Positions 14,774-23,316 are shown, counted from the stretch's first letter. The stretch: 30,202 nt of DNA from CAZPAV01 sp964584755 (GCA_964584755.1 CAZPAV010000036.1:1-30202); one strand, 5' to 3'. Notes: a model not told the origin generated them from the letters alone. Program-made: numbers and translations.

Positions 14774-15318
14774 GGCGCCGGCTCGCCGTGGGTCTCCTCC
14801 TCGGGGTGCTCCTCGTCGCCGGCGCGACGGGTCGGGCCCTGGCCGCCACGCCGGTGTCGGTGGAGGACCTCCTCGCCCGCCCCGAGCGCTTCGCCGGCGA
14901 GACGATCACGCTCGAGGGGGAGCTCGTCGGGGACTACGGCTTCCGGCGGGACGGGTGGATGTGGACCCAGCTCGACGACGACGCCTACGCTCGGGCCCCA
15001 CTGCGGGAGGGAGGCGAGCTCGCCGGGGCGAACGTCGGCGTCGGCATCCGGATGCCCGTCGTCATGGCGAGGGATCTCGATCCCCCCGGGGGGTACCGCC
15101 GGCGTGGGCCGCTCGTGCAGGTGACCGGGACCTGGCGGTTCCACGATCCCGGCCGGCGCGGCGAGAGCTACCTCGACGTCGCCGCGCTGCAGGTCGTCGA
15201 GCCCGGTCGACTCCTCACGGAGGGACCCGCACCGGTCCCCACCCTGCTCGGACTGCTCCTCGTCCTCGTCGCCGCCGGGCTCTGGTGGTCGTACCGGGGG
15301 GTCCGGGACGAGGCCTGA
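14770..15318 (+). CDS. Exported OB-fold-like membrane-anchored protein
   Basis: A 182-residue protein that ends the trk operon; ATG 14770 overlaps the trkH stop. Residues 1-25 form a signal peptide (RRRLAVGLLLGVLLVAG, with ALA cleavage site). The extracytoplasmic part has a beta-barrel pattern: LLARPERFAGETITLEGELVG, then a W-x-W strand and a DDDAYARAP turn, then RGPLVQVTGTWRFHDPG and YLDVAALQVVEPG, which is reminiscent of single OB-folds. Residues about 155-175 form a transmembrane helix and the tail is short. It may bind a surface ligand or stabilise the transporter; the function is unknown. Confidence 0.65.
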   Translation: MRRRLAVGLLLGVLLVAGATGRALAATPVSVEDLLARPERFAGETITLEGELVGDYGFRRDGWMWTQLDDDAYARAPLREGGELAGANVGVGIRMPVVMARDLDPPGGYRRRGPLVQVTGTWRFHDPGRRGESYLDVAALQVVEPGRLLTEGPAPVPTLLGLLLVLVAAGLWWSYRGVRDEA

Positions 15319-15342
15319 ATCGGGGCCCCCGGAGCCCGGATC

Positions 15343-15348
15343 TATACT
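15343..15348 (+). promoter_or_regulatory. -10 hexamer (TATACT) of hppA
   Basis: TATACT is close to the ideal TATAAT and lies 42 bases before GTG 15391. No good -35 was found at 17 bases. GGGGGAG at about 15379-15385 is the ribosome site. Confidence 0.5.
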
Positions 15349-15390
15349 CCCGGCGGTTTCCCGACCTGCCGACGACCGGGGGAGTGACCC

Positions 15391-17505
15391 GTGAGGAATC
15401 CCGAAATCTGGCTCTACGTGGCCATCGTCATCGGACTCGCCGCTCTCGTCCTCGCTGCCGTGTACGCCCGGCAGGTGACCGCGGCCTCTCCCGGCAACGA
15501 GCGCATGGTGAGCCTCATGGAGAGCATCCACGACGGGGCGATGGCGTTCCTGCGCCGGGAGTACCTGGCGATCGCCGTGTTCGTGGTCGTCCTCGCCGGG
15601 CTCATCTTCGCCTTCCTCGACTGGGGACGCCCCTGGGGCGCGATCGCCTACGTGTTCGGAGCGACGCTGTCGGCGACGGCCGGGTACGTCGGGATGCGGA
15701 TCGCCACCGCCGCCAACGCCCGGACCACGGAGGCGGCACGCACCGGCGGCGCCGAGAAGGCCCTGCCGCTCGCCTTTCGCGGCGGTGCGGTCATGGGCTT
15801 CTCCGTCGCCGGCCTCGGACTCCTCGGCTTCTCCCTCGGGATCTGGTTCTTCTCGAAGGTCCTCGGCCTCCCCCAGAGCGAGTGGGTCCAGGTGGTCACC
15901 GCGATCGGCTTCGGGGGATCCTCGATCGCGCTCTTCGCCCGGGTCGGCGGCGGCATCTACACGAAGGCGGCCGACGTGGGCGCCGACCTCGTGGGGAAGG
16001 TCGAGGCGGGGATCCCCGAGGACGACCCTCGGAACCCGGCGGTCATCGCCGACAACGTCGGCGACTGCGTGGGCGACACCGCGGGCATGGGGGCCGACCT
16101 CTTCGAGTCGTACCTCGGTTCGCTCGTCGCCCCCATCGCCTTCGCGGTGCTCGTCTTCGGGAGTGTGGGGAAGGCGTACACCGTCCACACGGTCATGTAC
16201 CCGCTCATGATCGCCTCCATCGGGATGGGGGCGTCGATCATCGGCTCTTTCCTGGTCCGGCCGGGGAAGGGCAGCCTGGCGAACGCCCTCCATCGCGGGA
16301 CCTGGGCCGCCGCCATCCTCACCGTGGTCGGGGTCGCGATCCTCACCCCCGTGCTCTTCGCGGGCGTCGACGGCGTGAAGAACGCCTGGGGGTTCTTCCT
16401 CGCCGTGCTCTTCGGCCTTCTCGTGGGCCTCGCCATCGGGAGGATCTCGGAGTGGTTCACGAGCGACCACTTCGCCGCCGTCAAGCAGATCGCCCGTCAG
16501 GCGCAGACCGGCCCGGCCACGGTGGTGCTCTCCGGCATCGCCCAGGGGATGCGCTCTGCGGCGTTCTCGGTGATCGTCGTCGCCGTCGGCATGGGCGCCT
16601 CCTTCTGGGCGGGCGAGCTCGCCGTCGACGGCGGGGGCATCTACGGGGTGGCCATCGCCGCCATCGGCGTCCTGGCCACCCTCGGCATCACCGTCTCGGT
16701 GGACGCCTACGGGCCGATCGCCGACAACGCCGGAGGCATCGCGGAGATGGCCGGCCTCCCCGCCGAGGTGCGGGAGGTGACGGACTCGCTCGACTCCCTC
16801 GGGAACACCACCGCCGCGATCGCCAAGGGATTCGCCATCGGCTCGGCGGCGGTCACCGCCCTGGCGCTGTTCTTCGCCTTCGTCCAGGCGGTGAACACGG
16901 CACTCGCCGGTGCGGGGAAGGAGGTGCTGACGACGATCGACCTCCTCAGCATCTGGACGGTCGTGGGGCTGTTCCTCGGAGCCATGTTCCCGTTCCTCTT
17001 CGCCTCCATGACCCTCGACGCGGTGGGTCGTGCCGCCTTCCAGATGATCGAGGAGGTCCGGCGTCAGTTCCGGGAGATCCCCGGGCTGCGCGAGGGCAGG
17101 GAGGGCGTGGAGCCGGACTCGACGCGGTGCGTCGACATCTCGACCCGAGCCTCGTTGCGGGAGATGCTCCTGCCCGGGGCGCTCGCCGTCGCGCTGCCGC
17201 TCATCGCGGGGTTCATCAGCATCGAGATGCTCGCCGGCTTCCTCGCCGGAGCCCTCCTCACCGGGTTCCTCCTCGCCATCTTCATGGCGAACGGCGGCGG
17301 TGCCTGGGACAACGCGAAGAAGTTCATCGAGGCGGGAGCCTTCGGCGGGAAGGGGAGTGACGCCCACAAGGCCGCCGTGGTCGGCGACACGGTGGGCGAT
17401 CCCTTCAAGGACACCGCCGGTCCCTCCATGAACATCGTCATCAAGGTCATGACGGTCGTGTCGCTCATCTTCGCCTCCGCGTTCGCCGCGCACGGGCTCT
17501 TCTGA
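15391..17505 (+). CDS. hppA: Membrane-bound ion-pumping pyrophosphatase
   Basis: A 704-residue integral membrane enzyme that hydrolyses pyrophosphate and pumps H+ or Na+ out of the cytoplasm. The substrate-site blocks are intact: DVGADLVGKVEAGIPEDDPRN, the DNVGDCVGDTAGMGADLFESY helix, DAYGPIADNAGGIAEM and GDTVGDPFKDTAGPSMNI. GNTTAAIAKG has Ala475 where potassium-independent enzymes have Lys, which predicts that potassium is needed for activity; Ala478 stands where Gly or Thr is usual. The ion-selecting glutamate is Glu239 (in ADLFESY), a position shared by Na+ pumps and some H+ pumps, so the pumped ion cannot be settled. The gene follows the trk operon. GTG 15391 follows a strong ribosome site. 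Confidence 0.97.
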   Translation: MRNPEIWLYVAIVIGLAALVLAAVYARQVTAASPGNERMVSLMESIHDGAMAFLRREYLAIAVFVVVLAGLIFAFLDWGRPWGAIAYVFGATLSATAGYVGMRIATAANARTTEAARTGGAEKALPLAFRGGAVMGFSVAGLGLLGFSLGIWFFSKVLGLPQSEWVQVVTAIGFGGSSIALFARVGGGIYTKAADVGADLVGKVEAGIPEDDPRNPAVIADNVGDCVGDTAGMGADLFESYLGSLVAPIAFAVLVFGSVGKAYTVHTVMYPLMIASIGMGASIIGSFLVRPGKGSLANALHRGTWAAAILTVVGVAILTPVLFAGVDGVKNAWGFFLAVLFGLLVGLAIGRISEWFTSDHFAAVKQIARQAQTGPATVVLSGIAQGMRSAAFSVIVVAVGMGASFWAGELAVDGGGIYGVAIAAIGVLATLGITVSVDAYGPIADNAGGIAEMAGLPAEVREVTDSLDSLGNTTAAIAKGFAIGSAAVTALALFFAFVQAVNTALAGAGKEVLTTIDLLSIWTVVGLFLGAMFPFLFASMTLDAVGRAAFQMIEEVRRQFREIPGLREGREGVEPDSTRCVDISTRASLREMLLPGALAVALPLIAGFISIEMLAGFLAGALLTGFLLAIFMANGGGAWDNAKKFIEAGAFGGKGSDAHKAAVVGDTVGDPFKDTAGPSMNIVIKVMTVVSLIFASAFAAHGLF

Positions 17506-17511
17506 GACCAT

Positions 17512-17528
17512 GACCGGAGCGGCCGGTC
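17512..17528 (+). terminator. Possible hairpin after hppA
   Basis: GACCGG and CCGGTC can pair around an AGCGG loop 6 bases past the hppA stop. There is no U-tract. If it is a terminator, the ATG at 17510 is unlikely to be the start of the next gene. Confidence 0.25.
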
Positions 17529-17608
17529 ACCGGCGTGGCCCGACCGCGGAGGATCCTCGGGGCGCGGGTCGTCGGGACCACCGGGCAGTGGCGGCCCTCC
17601 CCCGCGGG

Positions 17609-18832
17609 ATGCCACCGGCGGTCGTCGTCACGCTCGTCCGGCACGCCGAGTGCGTCGCCAACGTCGCCGGCGTGCTCCCCGGCGACGACGACCCGGAGCT
17701 GACCGCGCGCGGCACGGCGCAGGTGCGTCGCCTCGAAGAGCGGTTGCGGGGGGATCGGTTCGATCTCGTGGTGAGCTCGCCGCTGCGGCGGACGAGAGCG
17801 ACCGCGGCGGCGATCGGCGCGCCCCGCGTGGACCCGCGCTGGCGGGAGTTCGATTTCGGCCACTGGAAGGGACGCTCCCCCGAGGAGATCGAGGAGCGGT
17901 CGCCGGGACGTTTCCGGGCCTTCGCCGCGGGGATCGAGGACGCCGTCTCCGGCGGCGAGCGCATGTCGCGGTTCACGGGGCGCGTCGCGGAGGGATGGCG
18001 GGCGATCGTGGACGAGCTCCGACCGCGGGGACGTGCCGTGGTGGTGACCCACGCCGCGCCGATCATGACCATCCTCGGCCGGGTCCTCGGCCTCGCGGAT
18101 CCGTACCGGCGCTGTGCCCTCGTGGGGAACGCGTCCCTGACGACCGTCGCCGAGGAGGAGGACGGCCGGCGACGACTCCTCTCCTTCAACGACCGCCTCC
18201 ACCTGCCCGAGCCGGACGCCGGTACCACCTCGGTCTACCTCTTCCGGCACGGCCGGACCGAGGCGAACGTCGCGGGGCGCTGGCAGGGGAGGACCGACAC
18301 GCCGCTCGACGAGGTCGGGGAACGCCAGGCCCGGCGGCTCGCCCGCGTCGCGCCGGCGCTCGACGTCCTCTACACGTCGCCCCTCGCCCGGGCCCGACAC
18401 ACGGCGCGCCTCCTCGCCGCGGAGCAGGGCCTCTCCGTGGAGGTCGTCGAGGAGCTGAGCGAGATCGACTTCGGCTCCTGGGAGGATCGCACCGCGGCGG
18501 AGGTGCGGGCCCGGGACCCCGAGGCGTTCGCCGCGGTGTATCGGGACGACCGCGACCTGCCACGAGGCGGGAGTGGGGAGACGTTCGCCGCGGCCGGGGC
18601 GCGGCTGGCGGCCGCCATCGAGGAGCTCGTCGCGGCGCATCCCGGGGAGCGGATCGGCGTGGTGGGGCACGGTGGGGTGGTGCGCGCCTACCTCTGCCGG
18701 CTCCTCGGGATCCCCTTCGCCGGGCGCGGGAGGATCGGCATCATGGCGAACGCGGCGATGTCACGGTTCGACTTCGGGGCGGACGGTCCCCGGCTCGTCA
18801 CCTGGAACGGTGACCCCCGGTTCGGTGCCTGA
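17609..18832 (+). CDS. Tandem (double-headed) histidine phosphatase
   Basis: A 407-residue protein made of two complete histidine-phosphatase (phosphoglycerate-mutase-like) domains. Domain 1 (about 1-200) has VRHAECVAN with His12, SSPLRRTRATA, REFDFGHWKG and VVVTHAAPI. Domain 2 (about 208-407) has FRHGRTEAN with His214, TSPLARARHTA, EIDFGSWED and GVVGHGGVV. In each, both histidines and both arginines are present, so both sites may be active. Family members dephosphorylate sugar phosphates, nucleotides or cobalamin precursors; the substrates here are unknown. The open frame extends up to ATG 17510, but that part is Arg/Gly/Pro-rich and unlike a domain, so ATG 17609 is preferred; GTG 17588 is also possible. 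Confidence 0.9.
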   Translation: MPPAVVVTLVRHAECVANVAGVLPGDDDPELTARGTAQVRRLEERLRGDRFDLVVSSPLRRTRATAAAIGAPRVDPRWREFDFGHWKGRSPEEIEERSPGRFRAFAAGIEDAVSGGERMSRFTGRVAEGWRAIVDELRPRGRAVVVTHAAPIMTILGRVLGLADPYRRCALVGNASLTTVAEEEDGRRRLLSFNDRLHLPEPDAGTTSVYLFRHGRTEANVAGRWQGRTDTPLDEVGERQARRLARVAPALDVLYTSPLARARHTARLLAAEQGLSVEVVEELSEIDFGSWEDRTAAEVRARDPEAFAAVYRDDRDLPRGGSGETFAAAGARLAAAIEELVAAHPGERIGVVGHGGVVRAYLCRLLGIPFAGRGRIGIMANAAMSRFDFGADGPRLVTWNGDPRFGA

Positions 18833-19925
18833 GGTGCGGCTCCTCCTCGTCACCAACGACTACCCACCCCGACCGGGGGGGATCCAGCAGTACCTGGGGA
18901 ACCTCGTGGCCGCCTATCCGGATCCGGTGCTCGTGCTGGCGCCGCACGACGGGCGTGCCGGGGTCGAGCCGGGGGTGGTCCGACATCGGGGCCACTTCCT
19001 CTGGCCGACCCGGCAGGTGGGAGCGTGGATCGAGGCCGCGGCGGCGCGCTTCGCCCCCGACGCCGTGCTCTTCGGTGCGCCGCATCCGCTCCCGCTGGTC
19101 GGACCGCGACTCCGGCGCCACCTGGGCATCCCCTTCGGGGTGCTCGCCCACGGGGCGGAGGTGACCGTGCCCGCGGCGTTCCCCGGCACCCGGACGCTCG
19201 TGGCGCACGCCCTCCGGTCGGCGGACGTGCGGTTCGCGGTGAGCCGGTTCACCGCCCGGGCCGTGGAGCGGCTCACCGGCCTCCCCGTGATCGTCGTCGG
19301 GGCGGGGGTCGACGTCGCCTCCTTCCATCCCCCCGCCGAGACCCGTCGTCGCGACGTCCCGGTGGTGGGATGCGTCAGCCGCTTCGTTCCCCGGAAGGGT
19401 CAGGATCGACTGCTGCACGCGCTGGCTCGACTCGACCGGCCCGCCGAGGCGCTCCTCGTGGGGCGGGGTCGCACCGAGACCTCCCTGCGCCGCCTCGCGG
19501 CCCGCCTCGACGTACCGGTCCGGTTTCGCGTCGACGTGCCCTGGGAGCGACTCCCCGAGCTGTACCGGGAGATGGACGTGTTCTGTATGCCGTGCCGGTC
19601 GCGCTGGATGGGCCTCGAGGCGGAGGGGCTCGGGCTCGTCTACCTGGAGGCGGCGGCCACCGGCCTGCCGGTTCTCGCCGGCGACTCGGGAGGCGCTCCG
19701 GAGACGGTGCTCCCCGGGGTCACCGGGTACGTCGTCCACTCCGTGAACGACATCGTCGCCGGCCTCCGCCTCCTCCTCGGCGACCCCGACCGGGCACGGG
19801 AGCAAGGCGCGGCGGGGCGCCGGCGGGTCGAGCGGGAGTTCACCTGGGGCCGGGTCGCCGACCGCCTGCGGGCGGGGTTCGAGGCGGTGGTGGATCCCCC
19901 CGCCGGCGGCGGATCGGGACGGTGA
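18825..19925 (+). CDS. pimB: PimB-like GDP-mannose glycosyltransferase
   Basis: A 366-residue GT4-family retaining glycosyltransferase with GT-B fold. It closely follows mycobacterial PimB', which adds the second mannose to phosphatidylinositol mannoside: LLLVTNDYPPRPGGIQQYL at the N-terminus (acceptor and nucleotide loop), SRFVPRKGQDRLLHAL at the start of the donor domain, VFCMPCRSR and GLEAEGLGLVYLEAAATGLP with the E-x7-E motif, and AGDSGGAPETV. It should act at the cytoplasmic face of the membrane in glycolipid synthesis. GTG 18825 overlaps the preceding phosphatase by 8 bases; GTG 18834 is an alternative. Whether the acceptor here is phosphatidylinositol is inferred from similarity. Confidence 0.85.
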   Translation: MPEVRLLLVTNDYPPRPGGIQQYLGNLVAAYPDPVLVLAPHDGRAGVEPGVVRHRGHFLWPTRQVGAWIEAAAARFAPDAVLFGAPHPLPLVGPRLRRHLGIPFGVLAHGAEVTVPAAFPGTRTLVAHALRSADVRFAVSRFTARAVERLTGLPVIVVGAGVDVASFHPPAETRRRDVPVVGCVSRFVPRKGQDRLLHALARLDRPAEALLVGRGRTETSLRRLAARLDVPVRFRVDVPWERLPELYREMDVFCMPCRSRWMGLEAEGLGLVYLEAAATGLPVLAGDSGGAPETVLPGVTGYVVHSVNDIVAGLRLLLGDPDRAREQGAAGRRRVEREFTWGRVADRLRAGFEAVVDPPAGGGSGR

Positions 19926-19974
19926 ACCGGGTGTTCCGGCGCGGCCGTTACCCTGCCCGGCGCGGCTCGCCCGC

Positions 19975-20003
19975 TTGACAACGCGTCGTCAGTCACGTAT
20001 CCC
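19975..20003 (+). promoter_or_regulatory. Promoter of topA (TTGACA-17-TATCCC)
   Basis: TTGACA at 19975-19980 is a perfect -35, followed by 17 bases and TATCCC at 19998-20003. This is the best housekeeping promoter in the window. Transcription would start near 20010, giving a leader of about 32 bases with no clear Shine-Dalgarno. A second TACCCT lies at 19949. Confidence 0.75.
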
Positions 20004-20041
20004 TGTAGGCCGTTTCCCCACTACTCCACTCCGGATCGCGC

Positions 20042-22639
20042 ATGCCCAAACATCTCGTCATCGTCGAATCCCCCGCCAAGGCGCGGACGATCGGGCGCTA
20101 TCTCGGCCCCGATTTCGCCGTCGAGTCCTCGGTCGGGCACATCCGGGACATCCCGAGCCGGGCCTCCGAGCTCCCCGAGTCGCGGCGGGACCTGTGGAAG
20201 CGGACCCGGTTCGGCATCGACATCGACAACGACTTCACCCCCGTCTACATCGTGACGCCGGACAGTCGCAAGCAGGTCGCGAGACTGCGGGCCGCGCTCA
20301 AGGACGCGGACACCCTCTACCTCGCCACCGACGAGGACCGGGAGGGGGAGGCGATCGCCTGGCACCTCCTCGAGGTGCTCCGACCCAAGGTCCCGGTGCG
20401 CCGCATGGTGTTCCACGAGATCACCCCGACGGCGATCCGCGCCGCGGTCGAGCACCCCCGCGAGCTCGACCGCACCCTCGTCGCCGCGCAGGAGGCCCGG
20501 AGGATCCTCGACCGGCTCTTCGGGTACGAGGTCTCGCCGGTGCTGTGGCGTCGGGTCCAGAAGGGGCTCTCCGCCGGCCGGGTCCAGTCGCCCGCCATCC
20601 GCATCCTCGTCGATCGGGAACGGGAGCGGATGGCGTTCGTCGCCGCGGAGTACGGCGGAGTCGAGGGAACGTTCCTCCCCGAACACGCCGGGGGGCGTCT
20701 CGACGCGGCGCTGGTCTCCGTCGACGACCTCCGGGTCGCCACCGGGGCCGACTTCGACGCCACGGGCCGGGCCCGGGAGGGGCGGCTCGTCCTCACCGCC
20801 ACGACCGCTGCCGAGCTCGTCGAGGACCTGCGCGCCGCGACGTTCCGGGTGGAGGCGGTGGAACGCAAGCCGGTCACCCGCCGTCCCTACGCGCCGTTCC
20901 GGACCGCCACCCTCCAGCAGGAGGCCGGCCGGAAGCTGCGCTTCGGTGCGCGGCGGACCATGGCGGCGGCACAGCGCCTCTACGAGCAGGGGCTCATCAC
21001 CTACATGCGCACCGACTCGACGACGTTGTCGGAGACGGCGCTGGCCGCGGCGCGGGGGCTCGTGGCGGAGCGGTACGGCTCCGAGTACCTCCCGCGGACC
21101 CCTCGAGTCTGGGGGGGGAAGGTCGCCAGCGCCCAGGAGGCCCACGAGGCGATCCGCCCCGCGGGGGATCACTTCGCCGAGCCGGCGGAGGTCGCCGCCG
21201 CCCTCGGGACCGCGTCGGACGAGGCGCGTCTCTACGAGCTCGTCTGGAAGCGCACCGTCGCCTCCCAGATGAAGGACGCGCGCCTCGAGCAACTCGTCGT
21301 CCGGCTCGGGGCGACGAGCGCAGCCGGCCGGGTCTGCCGCTTCCAGGCGGCGGGCCGGACGATCGTCTTCCCCGGGTTCCTCCGAGCCTACGTCGAGGGT
21401 CGTGACGATCCCGAGGCGGCGCTCGACGACCAGGAGCGCAACCTCCCGCCGGTCGTCGCCGACGAGTCGTTGGAGGTGGCACGACTCGAGCCGACCGTGC
21501 ATCGGACCCAACCGCCGCGACGGTACACCGAGGCCGCCCTCATCAAGCGGCTCGAGGAGCTGGGGATCGGTCGACCCTCCACGTACGCCTCGATCATCGG
21601 CACGATCCAGGAACGCGGCTACGTGCGGCGGCGCGGGAACACCCTCTTCCCGACGCTGAAGGCCTTCGCCGTCGTCGGCCTCCTCGAGCGGTACTTCGCC
21701 GACTACGTGGACTACGACTTCACCGCGCGGATGGAGCGGGATCTGGACCGCATCGCCCGTGGCGAGGAGGAGATGGTGCCGTGGCTGAAGCGGTTCTACT
21801 TCGGGAACGGCCATCCGGGGCTGCGCGCGCTCGTGTCGGAGTCCGCGCTGGAGCGCATCGACCCTCGCGAGGTCAACTCCCTGGTGGTCGGCGAGGATCC
21901 TGCGGGGGTGCCCATCGTCGCCCGGGTCGGCCAGTACGGGCCGTACCTCGTTCGCGGCGAGGATCGAGCCTCCATCCCCGAGGACCTCGCCGTCGACGAG
22001 CTGACGGTGGAGCGGGCTCTCGAGCTGCTGGCGGCTCCCGACGGTGATCGGGAGCTGGGCACCGATCCGGGGTCCGGGTTGCCCGTCCTGTTGCGCCGGG
22101 GTCGGTACGGTCCGTACGTGCAGCTCGGGGAACGGGACCCGGAGACGAACCCCAAGCCCCGCACCGCGTCGCTGCTCCGGTCGATGGACCCGGCGGCGCT
22201 CACCCTCGACGAGGGGCTGCGACTGCTCTCCCTCCCCCGGGTGGTGGGCCACCACCCCGACGACGGCGAGCCGGTCGTCGTCCGCAATGGCCGGTACGGG
22301 CCGTACCTGCAGTGGGGGAAGGAGACGCGCAGCCTCGAGCGCGAGGGGCAGGTGTTCACCGTCGATCTCGAAGAGGCCCTCGCCCTGCTCGCCCGGCCCA
22401 AGCGGCGCAGGGCCTCGGCGGCGGCGCCCCTCAAGGAGCTCGGGCCCGATCCGGCGACCGGGAAGACGATGGTCGTGCGCGAGGGACGATGGGGCCCGTA
22501 CCTCAGTGACGGCGAGTACAACGTCTCGCTCAAGGGGGCCGACACCCCCGATGCCCTGACGCCGGAGCGGGCGGCGGAGCTCCTCGCCGAGCGGCGCGCC
22601 CAGGGGCCGGCGAAACGGAGGCGGACGCGCCGGGCCTGA
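20042..22639 (+). CDS. topA: DNA topoisomerase I
   Basis: Type IA topoisomerase that relaxes negatively supercoiled DNA; 865 residues. The N-terminal Toprim domain reads LVIVESPAKARTIGRYLG, with the acidic TDEDREGEAIAWHL. Next comes the gate domain with KGLSAGRVQSPA, and the catalytic Tyr321 in ITYMRTDSTTLS. From about residue 610 the tail holds four Topo-C repeats, each with a Gly-x-x-Gly-Pro-Tyr core (GQYGPYLV, GRYGPYVQLG, GRYGPYLQWG, GRWGPYLSDG), in place of the zinc fingers of the E. coli enzyme. A short basic end (KRRRTRRA) follows. This tail plan is that of actinobacterial TopA. Confidence 0.98.
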   Translation: MPKHLVIVESPAKARTIGRYLGPDFAVESSVGHIRDIPSRASELPESRRDLWKRTRFGIDIDNDFTPVYIVTPDSRKQVARLRAALKDADTLYLATDEDREGEAIAWHLLEVLRPKVPVRRMVFHEITPTAIRAAVEHPRELDRTLVAAQEARRILDRLFGYEVSPVLWRRVQKGLSAGRVQSPAIRILVDRERERMAFVAAEYGGVEGTFLPEHAGGRLDAALVSVDDLRVATGADFDATGRAREGRLVLTATTAAELVEDLRAATFRVEAVERKPVTRRPYAPFRTATLQQEAGRKLRFGARRTMAAAQRLYEQGLITYMRTDSTTLSETALAAARGLVAERYGSEYLPRTPRVWGGKVASAQEAHEAIRPAGDHFAEPAEVAAALGTASDEARLYELVWKRTVASQMKDARLEQLVVRLGATSAAGRVCRFQAAGRTIVFPGFLRAYVEGRDDPEAALDDQERNLPPVVADESLEVARLEPTVHRTQPPRRYTEAALIKRLEELGIGRPSTYASIIGTIQERGYVRRRGNTLFPTLKAFAVVGLLERYFADYVDYDFTARMERDLDRIARGEEEMVPWLKRFYFGNGHPGLRALVSESALERIDPREVNSLVVGEDPAGVPIVARVGQYGPYLVRGEDRASIPEDLAVDELTVERALELLAAPDGDRELGTDPGSGLPVLLRRGRYGPYVQLGERDPETNPKPRTASLLRSMDPAALTLDEGLRLLSLPRVVGHHPDDGEPVVVRNGRYGPYLQWGKETRSLEREGQVFTVDLEEALALLARPKRRRASAAAPLKELGPDPATGKTMVVREGRWGPYLSDGEYNVSLKGADTPDALTPERAAELLAERRAQGPAKRRRTRRA

Positions 22640-22655
22640 ACGGCCCCCGCCGTTC
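22638..22655 (+). terminator. Hairpin at the topA stop codon
   Basis: GAACGGC and GCCGTTC form a perfect seven-pair stem around a CCCC loop, beginning inside the topA stop codon. There is no U-tract. It may be a U-less terminator, or a structure that reduces read-through into tmk. Confidence 0.4.
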
Positions 22656-22675
22656 GCGTCTGCGAGACTGGCGCC

Positions 22676-22705
22676 GTGCACGACACCGGAGGCGGACCTT
22701 GGTGA
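22676..22705 (+). other. Possible 9-codon leader ORF before tmk
   Basis: GTG at 22676 opens a nine-codon frame (VHDTGGGPW by standard code, initiator shown as V) that ends in TGA at 22703-22705, overlapping the tmk GTG as GTGA. A GAGACT hexamer stands 8 bases before the GTG, so the frame could be read from a leaderless RNA and couple translation into tmk. It is short and may be chance. Confidence 0.25.
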
Positions 22706-23316
22706 CCGCGGGGATCGATCTCGACCGATACGTCGCCGTGGAAGGGATCGAGGGCGCGGGCAAGTCCACGGTCGCCGTCCGGGTCGCCGCCGCCCTGACC
22801 GCGGCAGGACGGGAGGTCGTCGCCGTTCGGGAGCCGGGCGGTACGCCGCTCGGTGAGCGGATCCGGAGCATCCTCCTCGACGGTGGAGCCGTCCCCACCG
22901 CGTGGGCGGAGGCGCTCCTCTTCGCCGCCGCCCGGGCCCAGCTCGTCGCCGCGGTGGTGCGTCCCGCCCTGGCGCGGGGGGCCTGGGTCGTCTCGGACCG
23001 GTCGGTGTACTCCTCGCTCGCGTACCAGGGGGGCGGACGGGGGCTCGGGGTGGCCGCGGTGCGGGCCGTGAACGCTCCGGGCCTGGGGGACCTGTGGCCC
23101 GGGCGGGTCGTGCTCCTGCGCATCGATCCGGCTCGCGGACTCTCCCGTCAGCACGTGGCCGACCGGATCGGCGCCGAGGGGATCGCCTTCCAGCGGCGCG
23201 TCGCCGACGCCTTCGACACGGTCGCCGCCGCCGAGCCGGGGCGGTTCCTCGTCGTCGATGCCGACCGCCCGCTCGAGGAGGTGGTCGCCGCGACCCTGGA
23301 GGCCATCCTGCGATGA
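22702..23316 (+). CDS. tmk: Thymidylate kinase
   Basis: Phosphorylates dTMP to dTDP with ATP, an essential step of dTTP supply; about 204 residues. The P-loop EGIEGAGKSTVAVRV lies near residues 12-27; the DR motif is SDRSVYSSLAYQGGGRG; REPGGTPLGERIR binds dTMP. The expected LID-region arginines are partly replaced by a short QHVADRIGAEGIAFQRRV segment. The start is GTG 22702, or TTG 22699 one codon earlier; GGAGG at 22688-22692 serves both. The stop overlaps holB (ATGA), a pairing of tmk and holB that is common in bacteria. Confidence 0.95.
   Translation: MTAGIDLDRYVAVEGIEGAGKSTVAVRVAAALTAAGREVVAVREPGGTPLGERIRSILLDGGAVPTAWAEALLFAAARAQLVAAVVRPALARGAWVVSDRSVYSSLAYQGGGRGLGVAAVRAVNAPGLGDLWPGRVVLLRIDPARGLSRQHVADRIGAEGIAFQRRVADAFDTVAAAEPGRFLVVDADRPLEEVVAATLEAILR

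Noticed and set aside
15319..15390. Riboswitch before hppA responding to potassium or cyclic-di-AMP
   Set aside because: The region is only 72 bases with the -10 in the middle; it is too short for known classes and no conserved core was seen.
14572..17511. A 979-codon open frame on the minus strand opposite hppA
   Set aside because: The plus strand encodes an unmistakable pyrophosphatase; the antisense product is His/Asp/Gly-rich shadow sequence.
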